From the NCBI GenBank assembly GCA_036821845.1, contig DAISIT010000005.1:24053-88052 (forward strand): a DNA stretch of 64,000 nucleotides. Reading direction: 5' to 3'. This stretch comes from JAEUMD01 sp937950105 (GTDB taxonomy: Bacteria > Pseudomonadota > Alphaproteobacteria > Rhizobiales > Hyphomicrobiaceae). Shown piece after piece: positions 26,101 to 33,270 of this stretch (the first letter of the stretch is position 1; each line of letters starts with the position of its first letter). The notes beneath the pieces are model-generated. The model was not told where the DNA came from and made no database searches. It was given only the letters and a program-made list of their open reading frames with translations. The position numbers and the translations under genes are program-made.

Positions 26101-26480
26101 GCGATCGCTTCGTCGTGACCTGCAACGGCCGCACCGTGCCGCTGACGCCGACCGGCGTTCCGGGCGAAGCGGTCGCAGGCGTGCGCTATCGTGCGTGGTG
26201 GCCGCCGTCGGCGCTGCATCCGACGATCCCCCCGCACGTGCCGCTGACCGTCGACGTCGTCGATACGTGGACAGGGCGATCGATCGCGGGCTGCCGCTAT
26301 CACGTCGCGCATCCGGGCGGGCGGAACTTCGAGGTGTTCCCGGTCAACGGCAACGAGGCCGAAGGGCGCCGCCTCGCGCGTTTCGATCCGCACGGGCACA
26401 CGGCCGGGCCGATGCGGCCCGCGCGCGCCGTCGTCAACCCGGATTACCCGCTGACGCTCGACCTGCGCCGCTTCGATTGA
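23184..26480 (+). CDS. Transglutaminase-like / DUF2126 fusion protein
   Basis: A 1098-residue protein. The N-terminal region (YRYDRLTSMGPQIIRLRPAP) is the bacterial transglutaminase N domain. The core has C181 in GSCRDTGW, then DLHAWCEVYLPG and GLDPTSGL for the Cys-His-Asp triad. The C-terminal half is DUF2126, with RHTGTGGGNHIVLGG, which I take to be related to carboxylate-amine ligases of the glutamine-synthetase-like fold; this relation is from memory. The ATG at 23184 fits the family start. Its usual ATP-grasp and alpha-E partners are not adjacent; a zinc metallopeptidase is. Peptide modification or degradation is likely. Confidence 0.88.
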   Translation: MTIHVALKHKTTYRYDRLTSMGPQIIRLRPAPHCRTPILSYSIELTPKTHFLNWQQDPFGNFLARVVLPEATEEFSVTMDLVADMAVINPFDFFVEESAKEWPFTYDAQTKKELAPYLEPDAAGPLLDQYVKGIVHDPKDTTLDFIVGINRQMQKDIGYTIRMEPGVQTPEQTLARAIGSCRDTGWLMVQVLRHLGLAARFVSGYLIQLKPDVKSLDGPSGTEHDFTDLHAWCEVYLPGAGWIGLDPTSGLLAGEGHIPLAATPHPVSAAPITGAHSKAEVTFEFEMGVTRIRESPRSTRPYPEETWQQIDEAGRRVDERLKKNDVRLTMGGEPTFVAADDMEGAEWNTAAVGPNKRRYSEDLIRRLQQRFGKGGMLHFGQGKWYPGEQLPRWAFALYWRADGQPLWEDAGLVASVTPSKPATIADAERFMTGLCQQLDLPAHSGIPAYEDAAHFMLVEQKLPMNIEPKDNKLEDAAERARIIRVFDRGLMEPASYVLPVQVWHTHDRGRRWVTERWAIRRDKLFLIPGDSPAGFRLPLASTDYIPAVNYPHVTPRDPFSPNAPLPERRVIMQRRRTVALEAPPLPPDTPVEVSGSVRTAMTVEPRDGVLCVFMPPLPDAEDYAAMIAAIEETAKGTGLPVHIEGYPPPFDPRFNVIKVTPDPGVIEVNIQPAETWDEAVDITTGLYEDAYFSRLSTEKFMLDGRHTGTGGGNHIVLGGRTPADSPFIRRPDLLASLVTYWQNHPSLSYMFSGLFIGPTSQAPRVDEGRNESLYELEIALTQVPDPGMGSIPPWLVDRLFRNLLVDVTGNTHRAEICIDKLYSPDGPTGRLGLVEFRSFEMPPHARMSLAQQLLLRALIVMFWEKPYRTRLVRWGTTLHDRFMLPHYLWSDLAGIVDDLKAAGLPCELEWFRPHFEFRFPLYGKVAARDLEVEMRQALEPWHVLGEEGVIGGTARYVDSSLERIELKVKGQSGDRFVVTCNGRTVPLTPTGVPGEAVAGVRYRAWWPPSALHPTIPPHVPLTVDVVDTWTGRSIAGCRYHVAHPGGRNFEVFPVNGNEAEGRRLARFDPHGHTAGPMRPARAVVNPDYPLTLDLRRFD

Positions 26481-26496
26481 GCGGCGACACTCGCAT

Positions 26497-26531
26497 GTGA
26501 AAAAGGCCCGCTGCTCGAAAGCGGCGGGCCT
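26497..26531 (-). terminator. Terminator of phyR (minus strand)
   Basis: A 12-bp stem (26504-26515 with 26520-26531, one G-T pair) with loop CGAA. On the minus strand it is followed by TTTTTCAC, giving the uridine tract expected for phyR transcripts. Confidence 0.75.
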
Positions 26532-26560
26532 GCTGCTTCATGGCGTGGCGAGACGACGTG

Positions 26561-27373
26561 TCAGGCGCTCTTGAGCTGACGGCCACCGGCCCGGCGCTCG
26601 AAGAACAGCGCCTGGCTGATGATGGCCTTCACTGTCGCCGGCTGGAACGGCTTGGTGATGAGGAAGGTCGGCTCCGGCCGCTCGCCGGTCAGCAGCCGCT
26701 CGGGGAACGCGGTGATGAAGATCACCGGCACGTCGATCTCCCTGAGCAGGTCGTTCACCGCATCGATGCCCGAACTCCCGTCGGCGAGATGAATGTCGGC
26801 GAGCACGAGGCCCGGCCTCTTCTCTCGCGCCAGCGCGACGGCCTCCCTGTGCGTGCGCGCCACGCCCGTGACGCGATGATTGAGCGACAGCACCAGGTCC
26901 TCGATGTCCATGGCGATCAGCGGTTCGTCCTCGATGATGAGGACGTCGGTCGCTACCTGCTGCGAAATCTCGGCTGCCGCCTGATCGAGCAGCTTCGAGA
27001 CCTCGTCCGCCGTCGTACCAAGGGCCTTCGCGGCCTCGTCGACCGAAAATTCCTCGAGCGCCACCAGCAGGAAAGCCTGTCGTGCGCGCGGCGCGATGTT
27101 CTCGAGCCGGCGGTCGGCGGCGACCATGTCCGCGTTTTCCGCCGGCCCGGATTCGCGCGAGTTCACGTCGACCGACGACCAAATTCTCATGAACACGTGG
27201 AACAGACCGACGCGGTGCGGCATATCCGATGGGAAACTCGACGGATCCTCGGCGAGGACTTCGAGCGCGGTGACGACATAAGCGTCGCCGCTTTCCTGGC
27301 TTCCCGTCAGCGCGCGCGCGAAGCGCCTGAGGTAGGGAATGTGCGGGCCTAAAGCGGCAGCCATAGTGACCAT
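26561..27373 (-). CDS. phyR: PhyR general stress response anti-anti-sigma response regulator
   Basis: PhyR joins an ECF-sigma-like domain (about residues 8-135, with a region-4-like helix pair around FSVDEAAKALGTTADEVSKLL) to a C-terminal receiver domain. The receiver shows acidic residues in IIEDEPL, phosphoacceptor D193 in LVLADIHL, TAF and the lysine of ITKPF. When phosphorylated, PhyR binds NepR and frees EcfG. The 270-residue length is typical. The first ATG has AGGA upstream. The gene is divergent from nepR-ecfG, and an exact EcfG promoter box precedes it. Confidence 0.97.
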   Translation of the reverse strand: MVTMAAALGPHIPYLRRFARALTGSQESGDAYVVTALEVLAEDPSSFPSDMPHRVGLFHVFMRIWSSVDVNSRESGPAENADMVAADRRLENIAPRARQAFLLVALEEFSVDEAAKALGTTADEVSKLLDQAAAEISQQVATDVLIIEDEPLIAMDIEDLVLSLNHRVTGVARTHREAVALAREKRPGLVLADIHLADGSSGIDAVNDLLREIDVPVIFITAFPERLLTGERPEPTFLITKPFQPATVKAIISQALFFERRAGGRQLKSA

Positions 27374-27459
27374 GGGTCCTGAACCTGTGTTGTTATGAGG
27401 TGTTTTGCCTTGGCTCGGTGAGGCCGGGACCGATTATGGTGCAGCCCCCGGTGGAAGCA

Positions 27460-27484
27460 AACGCTCTGCCGGCAGGCGGGTTCC
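27460..27484 (-). promoter_or_regulatory. EcfG-type promoter of phyR
   Basis: Read on the minus strand: GGAAC (27484-27480), a 16-base spacer, CGTT (27463-27460). This exactly matches the known EcfG consensus GGAAC-N16/17-CGTT, 87 bases upstream of the phyR start. Confidence 0.85.
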
Positions 27485-27502
27485 AAAAAAAATGCGGCAC
27501 CG

Positions 27503-27527
27503 GGAACCGCGACCGCACTGGTGCGTT
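27503..27527 (+). promoter_or_regulatory. EcfG-type promoter of nepR-ecfG
   Basis: GGAAC at 27503-27507, 16-base spacer, CGTT at 27524-27527, 92 bases before the nepR start. It points away from the phyR box, whose nearest edge is 19 bases away. Confidence 0.85.
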
Positions 27528-27619
27528 GCTGGGTAGCGGCATTGGGCCGGGCGGGCTCCACGTGGCTTTCGCAGCGCGTGGGAACCGTTTGGCCCCTGCG
27601 CTTTGGAGGGGGGAACGAC

Positions 27620-27916
27620 ATGTCCTCGGATGAGGGAAAAACCAACACGGCGGCGGCAGCGACGGCCCAGGCAGGGGCGGCGCCCGCATCGAAGGATCAG
27701 AATGTCCAGATGATGGCGAATGTGAACAACGGAGAACTGCAACCGCCCGAAGGGCCGAGCGGTATGGAGGCGAGCGATGCGCTCGGCCGGCAGTTGAAGA
27801 AGGTCTACGGCAAGCTTCTGAGTGAGCCCGTTCCCGATAAGTTCTTCGAGCTTCTGAAGAAGCTCGATCAGATACCCCCGGGTGGAAAACCGGACAGTGG
27901 TTCAAAGGGCACGTAG
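27620..27916 (+). CDS. nepR: NepR anti-sigma factor
   Basis: A 98-residue protein that binds EcfG under non-stress conditions and is sequestered by phosphorylated PhyR. The conserved NepR core is ALGRQLKKVYGKLLSEPVPD followed by KFFELLKKLD near the C-terminus. The first 50 residues are low complexity (Ala, Gln, Asn), as usual for the family. The ATG at 27620 has GGAGGGGGG a few bases upstream. Its TAG is directly followed by the ecfG ATG, so the two are co-transcribed and probably coupled. Confidence 0.95.
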   Translation: MSSDEGKTNTAAAATAQAGAAPASKDQNVQMMANVNNGELQPPEGPSGMEASDALGRQLKKVYGKLLSEPVPDKFFELLKKLDQIPPGGKPDSGSKGT

Positions 27917-28477
27917 ATGACCGTTGCTTCCGAGCAAACACAAGCCGAGCTTGTGGCTGCCATTCCAAACCTCCGCGCCTTCGCCCTGTCGTTGGCAGGC
28001 AACGTGGATCGTGCCGACGATCTCGTGCAGGAGACGCTCGTCAAGGCATGGCACAAACTGGATACGTTCCAGGACGGCACCAATCTCAAGGCCTGGCTGT
28101 TCACCATCCTGCGCAATGCCTTCTATTCGGACCTGCGCAAGCACCGCCGCGAAACGCCTGACGTCGATGGCGAACACGCCATGCGTCTCGCATCGCATCC
28201 TGAACAGCATGGCCATCTCGACATGCAGGAAATGCTGCAAGCGCTCGACAAGCTGCCCGAAGAGCAGCGTGAGGCGGTGCTGCTGGTCGGTGCCGAAGGC
28301 TTCGCCTACGAGGAAGCCGCCGAAATTTGCGGCTGCGCTGTCGGCACCATCAAGAGCCGCGTCAACCGCGCACGCAACAAGCTCGCCGAGCTGATGCATA
28401 TCACGCCGGAAGACGACTTCGGCCCCGACCGTCTCGGCGTCACGGTGCTTGCTGCGGCACAAGGCGCCAAACGCTGA
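27917..28477 (+). CDS. ecfG: ECF sigma factor EcfG
   Basis: A 186-residue ECF15-type sigma factor controlling the general stress response. Region 2 is ADDLVQETLVKAWHKLDTF followed by LKAWLFTILRNAFYSDLRK, and region 4 is LPEEQREAVLLVGAEGFAYE followed by AVGTIKSRVNRARNKL. It starts immediately after the nepR stop. It should recognise GGAAC-N16-CGTT, and such boxes lie upstream of phyR, nepR-ecfG and dps here and at 51951-51975. Confidence 0.96.
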   Translation: MTVASEQTQAELVAAIPNLRAFALSLAGNVDRADDLVQETLVKAWHKLDTFQDGTNLKAWLFTILRNAFYSDLRKHRRETPDVDGEHAMRLASHPEQHGHLDMQEMLQALDKLPEEQREAVLLVGAEGFAYEEAAEICGCAVGTIKSRVNRARNKLAELMHITPEDDFGPDRLGVTVLAAAQGAKR

Positions 28478-28550
28478 TCAAGACGCACTGACGATCACGC
28501 ATCGTCCACGTCCTCGCCCGGCTGATCCTCGACGTGAATTTTTCGAGCAT

Positions 28551-28575
28551 GGAACCGGGTGGAACCGAGAGCGTT
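28551..28575 (+). promoter_or_regulatory. EcfG-type promoter of dps
   Basis: GGAAC at 28551-28555, 16-base spacer, CGTT at 28572-28575, about 70 bases before the dps ATG. A second GGAAC at 28561 has no matching -10 element. Confidence 0.85.
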
Positions 28576-28646
28576 CTCCACCCGTGTTCTGAACCCGGCG
28601 CATTCGCCGTGGGCCACGACACCCCACACAATCCGGAGACGCTCTC

Positions 28647-29165
28647 ATGGCCAAGAGTTCTACCGTCGCCCTGCGCAGCGACAGCCGCACCGATGCCGGC
28701 AAGCCCGACACCGGCATTTCCGACGCCGACCGCAAGAAGTTGTCGCAGAACCTCGGCAAGGTGCTCGGCGATACCTACATGCTGCTGGTCAAGACGCACG
28801 TGTATCATTGGAACGTCGTCGGCCCGCTGTTCCTGCCGATCCACGAGCTGACCGAGCAGCACTATACCGACCTGTTCGCAGCTTCCGACGAGATCGCCGA
28901 ACGTATTCGCAGCCTCGGCCACACGGCGCCACTGAACTTCAGCGCTTTCGCAAGCATGACCGAGCTCGACGAGGAGACCAGGAAGCGCAGCGCCGAGGAG
29001 ATGGTTTCGCAACTGGTGGCCGACCACGAGGAGATGGTGAAGCGTATCCGCGAAATCACCGCCGATGCCGCCGACATGGAAGACTTCGTGACCCACGACA
29101 TGCTCAACGCGCGCCTCGCCTTCCACGAGAAAGCGATCTGGATGCTCCGGGCGATCATCTCCTGA
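28647..29165 (+). CDS. dps: DNA-binding ferritin-like protein Dps
   Basis: A 172-residue mini-ferritin that stores iron using peroxide and shields DNA in stress. The ferroxidase residues are visible in KTHVYHWNVVGPLFLPIHEL, then the DLFAASDEIAERIRSLG helix. A Lys/Ser/Thr-rich N-terminal tail (residues 1-35) could contact DNA. It follows ecfG and carries its own EcfG promoter, as expected for a stress regulon member. The ribosome site is weak. A terminator lies between it and the convergent SDR gene. Confidence 0.94.
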   Translation: MAKSSTVALRSDSRTDAGKPDTGISDADRKKLSQNLGKVLGDTYMLLVKTHVYHWNVVGPLFLPIHELTEQHYTDLFAASDEIAERIRSLGHTAPLNFSAFASMTELDEETRKRSAEEMVSQLVADHEEMVKRIREITADAADMEDFVTHDMLNARLAFHEKAIWMLRAIIS

Positions 29166-29188
29166 CGATCACGCCAAGGCCAAAGACA

Positions 29189-29226
29189 ACGCCCCGCTGC
29201 TGCCGAAGCGCGCGGGGCGTTCTGCC
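29189..29226. terminator. Hairpin between convergent dps and SDR genes
   Basis: A 10-bp perfect stem AACGCCCCGC/GCGGGGCGTT (29189-29198 with 29213-29222) with a 14-base loop, followed by CTGCC. The uridine tract is short in both directions. Confidence 0.55.
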
Positions 29227-29248
29227 GTGCCGAGCGAACAGCCCAGCT

Positions 29249-30013
29249 TCAACCGCGGCCCTCGTAAGCCATCTCCGTCGCCTTCACGGTCATGAACAGC
29301 ACGTTGGCTTCGAGGGGCAGGCTCGCCATGTAGAGCACTGCGCTGGCGACGTGACTGACATCCATACGGGGCTCGACCTTGCGCGTGCCGTCGGCCTGCA
29401 GGGCACCTTGCCCTTTGGCCATCGGCTCCGTCATTTCGGTCGCCGCGTTGCCGATGTCGATCTGGCCGCAGGCGATCGAATGACCGCGCCCTTCGAGCGC
29501 GATCGACCTGGTGAGCCCGGTGATGGCGTGCTTCGTCGCGGTGTAGGCGGCCGATAGCGGACGCGGCACATAGGCCGAGATCGAGCCGTTGTTGATGATG
29601 CGACCGCCCTTGGGCTCCTGGCGCTTCATCATCCGGATGGCTTCCTGACAACAGAGGAACACGCCCGTCAGGTTGACGTCGACGACCTGTTTCCACGTCT
29701 CGACCGGCAGTTCCTCGAGCGGCACGGGCGGCGCAAAGATGCCGGCGTTGTTGAACAGCACGTCGACGCGCCCGAAGGTTTGCGCTGTTGCGACGAACAG
29801 CGATTTCACCTCGAACGGGTCGGAGACATCGGTGGCGCGGGCCAGCATTTCGCCACCGCCCTTGGTCGCCATCGATTTCGTCTTCTCGAGCTCAGCGAGC
29901 CGGCGGCCGGCCAGAACCACGTTGAACCCGTCGCCCTGCAACGCCAGCGCCACGCTGCGGCCGATGCCCGAGCCGGCGCCCGTGACGACTGCGACCTTGC
30001 CTCTGTTCGACAC
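29249..30013 (-). CDS. Short-chain dehydrogenase/reductase
   Basis: A 254-residue classical SDR. The cofactor loop is VTGAGSGIGRSVAL. NNAGI and the active-site serine region NNGSISAY follow, and the YxxxK pair is in AAYTATKHAITGL. It is an NAD(P)-dependent alcohol or ketone oxidoreductase; substrate unknown. A GTG at 30011-30013, with GAGG five bases upstream, gives the usual SDR start. An ATG at 30056-30058 would add 15 residues. Confidence 0.88.
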   Translation of the reverse strand: MSNRGKVAVVTGAGSGIGRSVALALQGDGFNVVLAGRRLAELEKTKSMATKGGGEMLARATDVSDPFEVKSLFVATAQTFGRVDVLFNNAGIFAPPVPLEELPVETWKQVVDVNLTGVFLCCQEAIRMMKRQEPKGGRIINNGSISAYVPRPLSAAYTATKHAITGLTRSIALEGRGHSIACGQIDIGNAATEMTEPMAKGQGALQADGTRKVEPRMDVSHVASAVLYMASLPLEANVLFMTVKATEMAYEGRG

Positions 30014-30170
30014 GAAGACCTCATTCGACTTGTATTCACCGGTCGCGCCCGCGCGCATCCCTAGCGATCACGCGACCCGCAGGGCGCGCGCTCCATGGCA
30101 TGCAGGGTAGCAACGCACACCGCCGAGCGCGACCCTCAATCTCGATCCGTCCCGGCGCCAGGCGACCTAA

Positions 30171-30201
30171 AGAAAACGGGCACCGCAAGGGGTGCCCGTT
30201 T
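30171..30201 (-). terminator. Terminator of the hbd operon (minus strand)
   Basis: An 11-bp perfect stem (30174-30184 with 30191-30201) with a 6-base loop. On the minus strand it is followed by a short TTTTCT tract, 33 bases after the hbd stop. Confidence 0.78.
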
Positions 30202-30233
30202 GATCTGCTCGCATGAGTCGTAAGCCAGCCGGC

Positions 30234-31175
30234 TCAACGTGTCGGCACGGGCTTCTCGCCGCGATAGTCGTAGAAGCCGCGCTTGGTCTTGCGGCCGAGC
30301 CAGCCGGCCTCGACGTACTTCACCAGCAGCGGACACGGGCGATACTTGCTGTCAGCGAGGCCCTCGTAGAGCACCTGCATCACCGAGAGACACGTATCGA
30401 GGCCGATGAAGTCGGCGAGTTCGAGCGGGCCCATCGGATGGTGCGCGCCGAGACGCATGGCCTTGTCGATGGACTCGACGGTGCCGACGCCTTCGTACAG
30501 CGTGTAGACGGCCTCGTTGATCATCGGCAGCAGGATGCGGTTGACGATGAACGCCGGGAAGTCCTCGGAAACGGCGATCTTCTTGCCGAGACTGTCGACG
30601 AACGACTTGGCGATGGTGAAAGTGGTGTCGTCCGTGGCGATGCCGCGGATCAGCTCCACGAGTTCCATCATCGGCACCGGATTCATGAAGTGCATGCCGA
30701 TGAAGTGCTCGGGCCGGTCGGTCGAAGCCGCGAGGCGCGTGATGGAGATCGACGACGTGTTGGACGCGACCATCGCATCCTTCTTGAGATGCGGGCAGAG
30801 CTCGCCGAAGATGCGGCGCTTGAGACCTTCGTCCTCGGTCGCCGCCTCGATGACGAGGTCGCAATCGCCGAGCGCCTTGAAATCCGGCGCGTACGAAATG
30901 CGCGCGATCGACGAGGTCTTGTCGTCCTCGCTGATGAGACCCTTGGCGACCTGGCGGCCCATGTTCTTGCCGATCGTTTCGAAGGCGCGATCGACCGCTT
31001 CCTTCTTCAGATCGTTCATGGCGACGTCGTAGCCGGCAAGCGCGATGACGTGAGCAATGCCGTTACCCATCTGGCCGGCGCCGATGATGCCGATTTTCTT
31101 GACGCGCGCGTGGATGGTGCCTTCACCCGCCCCGCCGCTCTTGGTTTTCTTGGCTGCTTTCACCGCAACATCCAT
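30234..31175 (-). CDS. hbd: 3-hydroxybutyryl-CoA dehydrogenase
   Basis: Oxidises 3-hydroxybutyryl-CoA to acetoacetyl-CoA, or the reverse, with NAD(P). The 313-residue protein has a Rossmann loop IGIIGAGQMGNGIAHV, the catalytic region VASNTSSISITRLA and HFMNPVPMMELVE, and a C-terminal helical domain with NRILLPMINEAV. A charged extension of about 25 residues, rich in Lys and Ala, precedes the Rossmann fold. AAGGA precedes the ATG. It follows etfB and etfA on the same strand, suggesting a fatty-acid or butyrate/PHB-related oxidation unit. Confidence 0.93.
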   Translation of the reverse strand: MDVAVKAAKKTKSGGAGEGTIHARVKKIGIIGAGQMGNGIAHVIALAGYDVAMNDLKKEAVDRAFETIGKNMGRQVAKGLISEDDKTSSIARISYAPDFKALGDCDLVIEAATEDEGLKRRIFGELCPHLKKDAMVASNTSSISITRLAASTDRPEHFIGMHFMNPVPMMELVELIRGIATDDTTFTIAKSFVDSLGKKIAVSEDFPAFIVNRILLPMINEAVYTLYEGVGTVESIDKAMRLGAHHPMGPLELADFIGLDTCLSVMQVLYEGLADSKYRPCPLLVKYVEAGWLGRKTKRGFYDYRGEKPVPTR

Positions 31176-31220
31176 CTTGTGTGGTCCTTCTGTCCCGACC
31201 GCCGTGCCCGACTTTTCCTA

Positions 31221-32159
31221 TCAGGACTTACCGAGTTCCTTCGCCAGCTCGGGCAGGGCCTGGAACAGGTCCGCCACGAGGCCGTAATCAGCCACCTGGA
31301 AGATGGGCGCTTCCTCGTCCTTGTTTATTGCAACGATGATTTTGGAGTCCTTCATGCCGGCGAGATGCTGGATGGCACCGGAAATGCCGACGGCGATGTA
31401 GAGCTCGGGAGCGACGACCTTGCCGGTCTGGCCGACCTGCATGTCGTTGGGAACGAAGCCGGCATCGACGGCAGCGCGCGAGGCGCCGATGGCGGCCCCG
31501 AGCTTGTCGGCGACGGGCTCGATGTAGGTCTTGAAGTTGTCGCCGGAGGCGAGGCCGCGACCGCCGGAAATGATGATGCGCGCCGAAGCCAGTTCGGGGC
31601 GATCCGACTTGGTGAGTTCCGCCCCCGCGAACGAGGAGAGGCCCGACGCGGGCGTGACCGCGACTGCTTCGACCGGCGCATTGCCGCCCTCGGCCGGAGC
31701 CGCGAATGCCGCGGTGCGCACGGTGATGACCTTCTTGGCGTCCCTGGCGCGCACCGTCTGGATGGCATTGCCGGCGTAGATCGGACGCTCGAACGTATCC
31801 GCCGACTTGACACCGGTGATGTCGGACACCTGCATCACGTCGAGCGCCGCCGCGACACGCGGCAGGATGTTCTTGCCCGATGCCGTAGCGGGCGCGAGCA
31901 CCGCGTCGTACCCGCCCATCAGCGACACGATCAGCGGCGCGACTTCCTCGGCGAGGGCGTTGCCGAAATGCGGCGCGTCGGCGACAAGCACCTTGGCGAC
32001 GCCGTCGAGCCTGGCCGCGGCGTCGGCGGCCGGCTTGCAGCCGCTGCCCGCAACGAGAACGTGAATGTCGCCACCGATCGCTTTCGCAGCGGTGAGTGCC
32101 TTTCCGGTCGCTGCATTGAGCGACGCGTTGTCATGCTCGGCGAGAACCAGAATCGTCAT
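31221..32159 (-). CDS. etfA: Electron transfer flavoprotein subunit alpha
   Basis: FAD-binding subunit of ETF, which passes electrons from acyl-CoA and related dehydrogenases to ETF-quinone oxidoreductase. The 312 residues match the family. The FAD-domain signature is ISGGRGLASGDNF, then GASRAAVDAGFVPND, and AVGISGAIQHLAGM near the end. Its start overlaps the etfB stop, so the subunits are translationally coupled. The gene is followed by hbd 45 bases on. Confidence 0.96.
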   Translation of the reverse strand: MTILVLAEHDNASLNAATGKALTAAKAIGGDIHVLVAGSGCKPAADAAARLDGVAKVLVADAPHFGNALAEEVAPLIVSLMGGYDAVLAPATASGKNILPRVAAALDVMQVSDITGVKSADTFERPIYAGNAIQTVRARDAKKVITVRTAAFAAPAEGGNAPVEAVAVTPASGLSSFAGAELTKSDRPELASARIIISGGRGLASGDNFKTYIEPVADKLGAAIGASRAAVDAGFVPNDMQVGQTGKVVAPELYIAVGISGAIQHLAGMKDSKIIVAINKDEEAPIFQVADYGLVADLFQALPELAKELGKS

Positions 32160-32914
32160 CAGAGCACCCCTGCTTCGCTCTTGAGCTTCGCCACCAGCTC
32201 GGCCACGCTGCCGACCTTGATGCCGGCCTGGCGCTTGGCGGGCTCGACGGTGCCGAGCACCTCGAGGCGCGGAGTGATGTCGACGCCGTAATCCTCGGGC
32301 TTCTTCGTATCGAGCGGCTTCTTCTTCGCCTTCATGATGTTCGGCAGTGACGGGTAGCGCGGCTCGTTGAGACGCAGGTCCGTGGTGACGATGGCCGGCA
32401 GCTTCAGCGACACCGTCTCGAGGCCGCCGTCGACCTCACGCGTCACGGCGACCGAGCCGTCGGCGACGGCCACCTTGGAGGCGAAGGTGCCCTGGCCCCA
32501 GCCGAGCAGAGCGGCGAGCATCTGGCCGACCTGATTGCTGTCGTCGTCGATCGCCTGCTTGCCGAGGATCACCATCGACGGCTGCTCGGCGGCGACGATC
32601 GCCTTGAGGATCTTGGCGACGGCGAGCGGCTCGACAGTCGCACTCTCGGGCGTTTCGACCAGGATGCCGCGATCAGCGCCGATGGCCTGCGCGGTGCGAA
32701 TGGTATCCTGCGCCTTCGCCGGGCCGATGGAGACGACCAAGACCTCGGTGGCGACACCCTTTTCCTTGAGGCGCACCGCTTCCTCGACGGCAATCTCGTC
32801 GAAGGGGTTCATCGACATCTTGACGTTGGCCAGCTCGATGCCTGAGCCGTCGGCCTTGACGCGGATCTTGACGTTGTAGTCCACCACCCGCTTCACCGGC
32901 ACCAGTATCTTCAT
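32159..32914 (-). CDS. etfB: Electron transfer flavoprotein subunit beta
   Basis: The 251-residue AMP-binding partner of EtfA. It begins MKILVPVKRVVDYNVK, carries MNPFDEIAVEEAVRLKE, and ends the fold with LKLPAIVTTDLRLNEPRYPS, the ETF-beta signature. The ATG at 32912-32914 gives the standard start. It is the first gene of the etfB-etfA-hbd run and stops within the etfA start codon. Confidence 0.96.
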   Translation of the reverse strand: MKILVPVKRVVDYNVKIRVKADGSGIELANVKMSMNPFDEIAVEEAVRLKEKGVATEVLVVSIGPAKAQDTIRTAQAIGADRGILVETPESATVEPLAVAKILKAIVAAEQPSMVILGKQAIDDDSNQVGQMLAALLGWGQGTFASKVAVADGSVAVTREVDGGLETVSLKLPAIVTTDLRLNEPRYPSLPNIMKAKKKPLDTKKPEDYGVDITPRLEVLGTVEPAKRQAGIKVGSVAELVAKLKSEAGVL

Positions 32915-33270
32915 GTGTCCTGCGATCCCCGAAGACGTTTGCTCTTGTCGGCATCCGGAAGCGTCGTCATGCCGACGCAATCCGCGAATTATGGTGCTTC
33001 CGGCCGGACCGCCCTGACCCGGCCTCGACTTTGCCTCACCCGGAAGGGGAGCGGCCATTGTGCGCCGCGATGGCAATGCCGGAAAGGCTTGCGCGCCCAC
33101 CCGCACACCCCGGATTCCTCCGGGCGTACCGGTCTTCGCACATGCGAAACGGGAGCCTATGTGCGGCTTTTGCCGGAGTCAATGGAACCCTTCGGCGTGA
33201 GCCGGGTTTACCACTGTCGTTCCGGCGCATACGTCCGGCAACGTCTCAACTCGATGACGAACAACACTTT
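32915..33270. other. Intergenic region upstream of etfB, no gene seen
   Basis: About 355 bases between the rhomboid stop and the etfB start. It should hold the etfB promoter. A plus-strand frame here runs on antisense into the rhomboid gene and has no family signature, so it is not called. Two short stretches in it (around 33150 and 33225) look like a decayed direct repeat. Confidence 0.5.

Noticed and set aside
30213..32291. 692-codon plus-strand open frame opposite hbd and etfA
   Set aside because: The minus strand encodes two complete well-known enzymes with coupled starts. The plus-strand translation is His/Asp/Arg-rich with no family motif.
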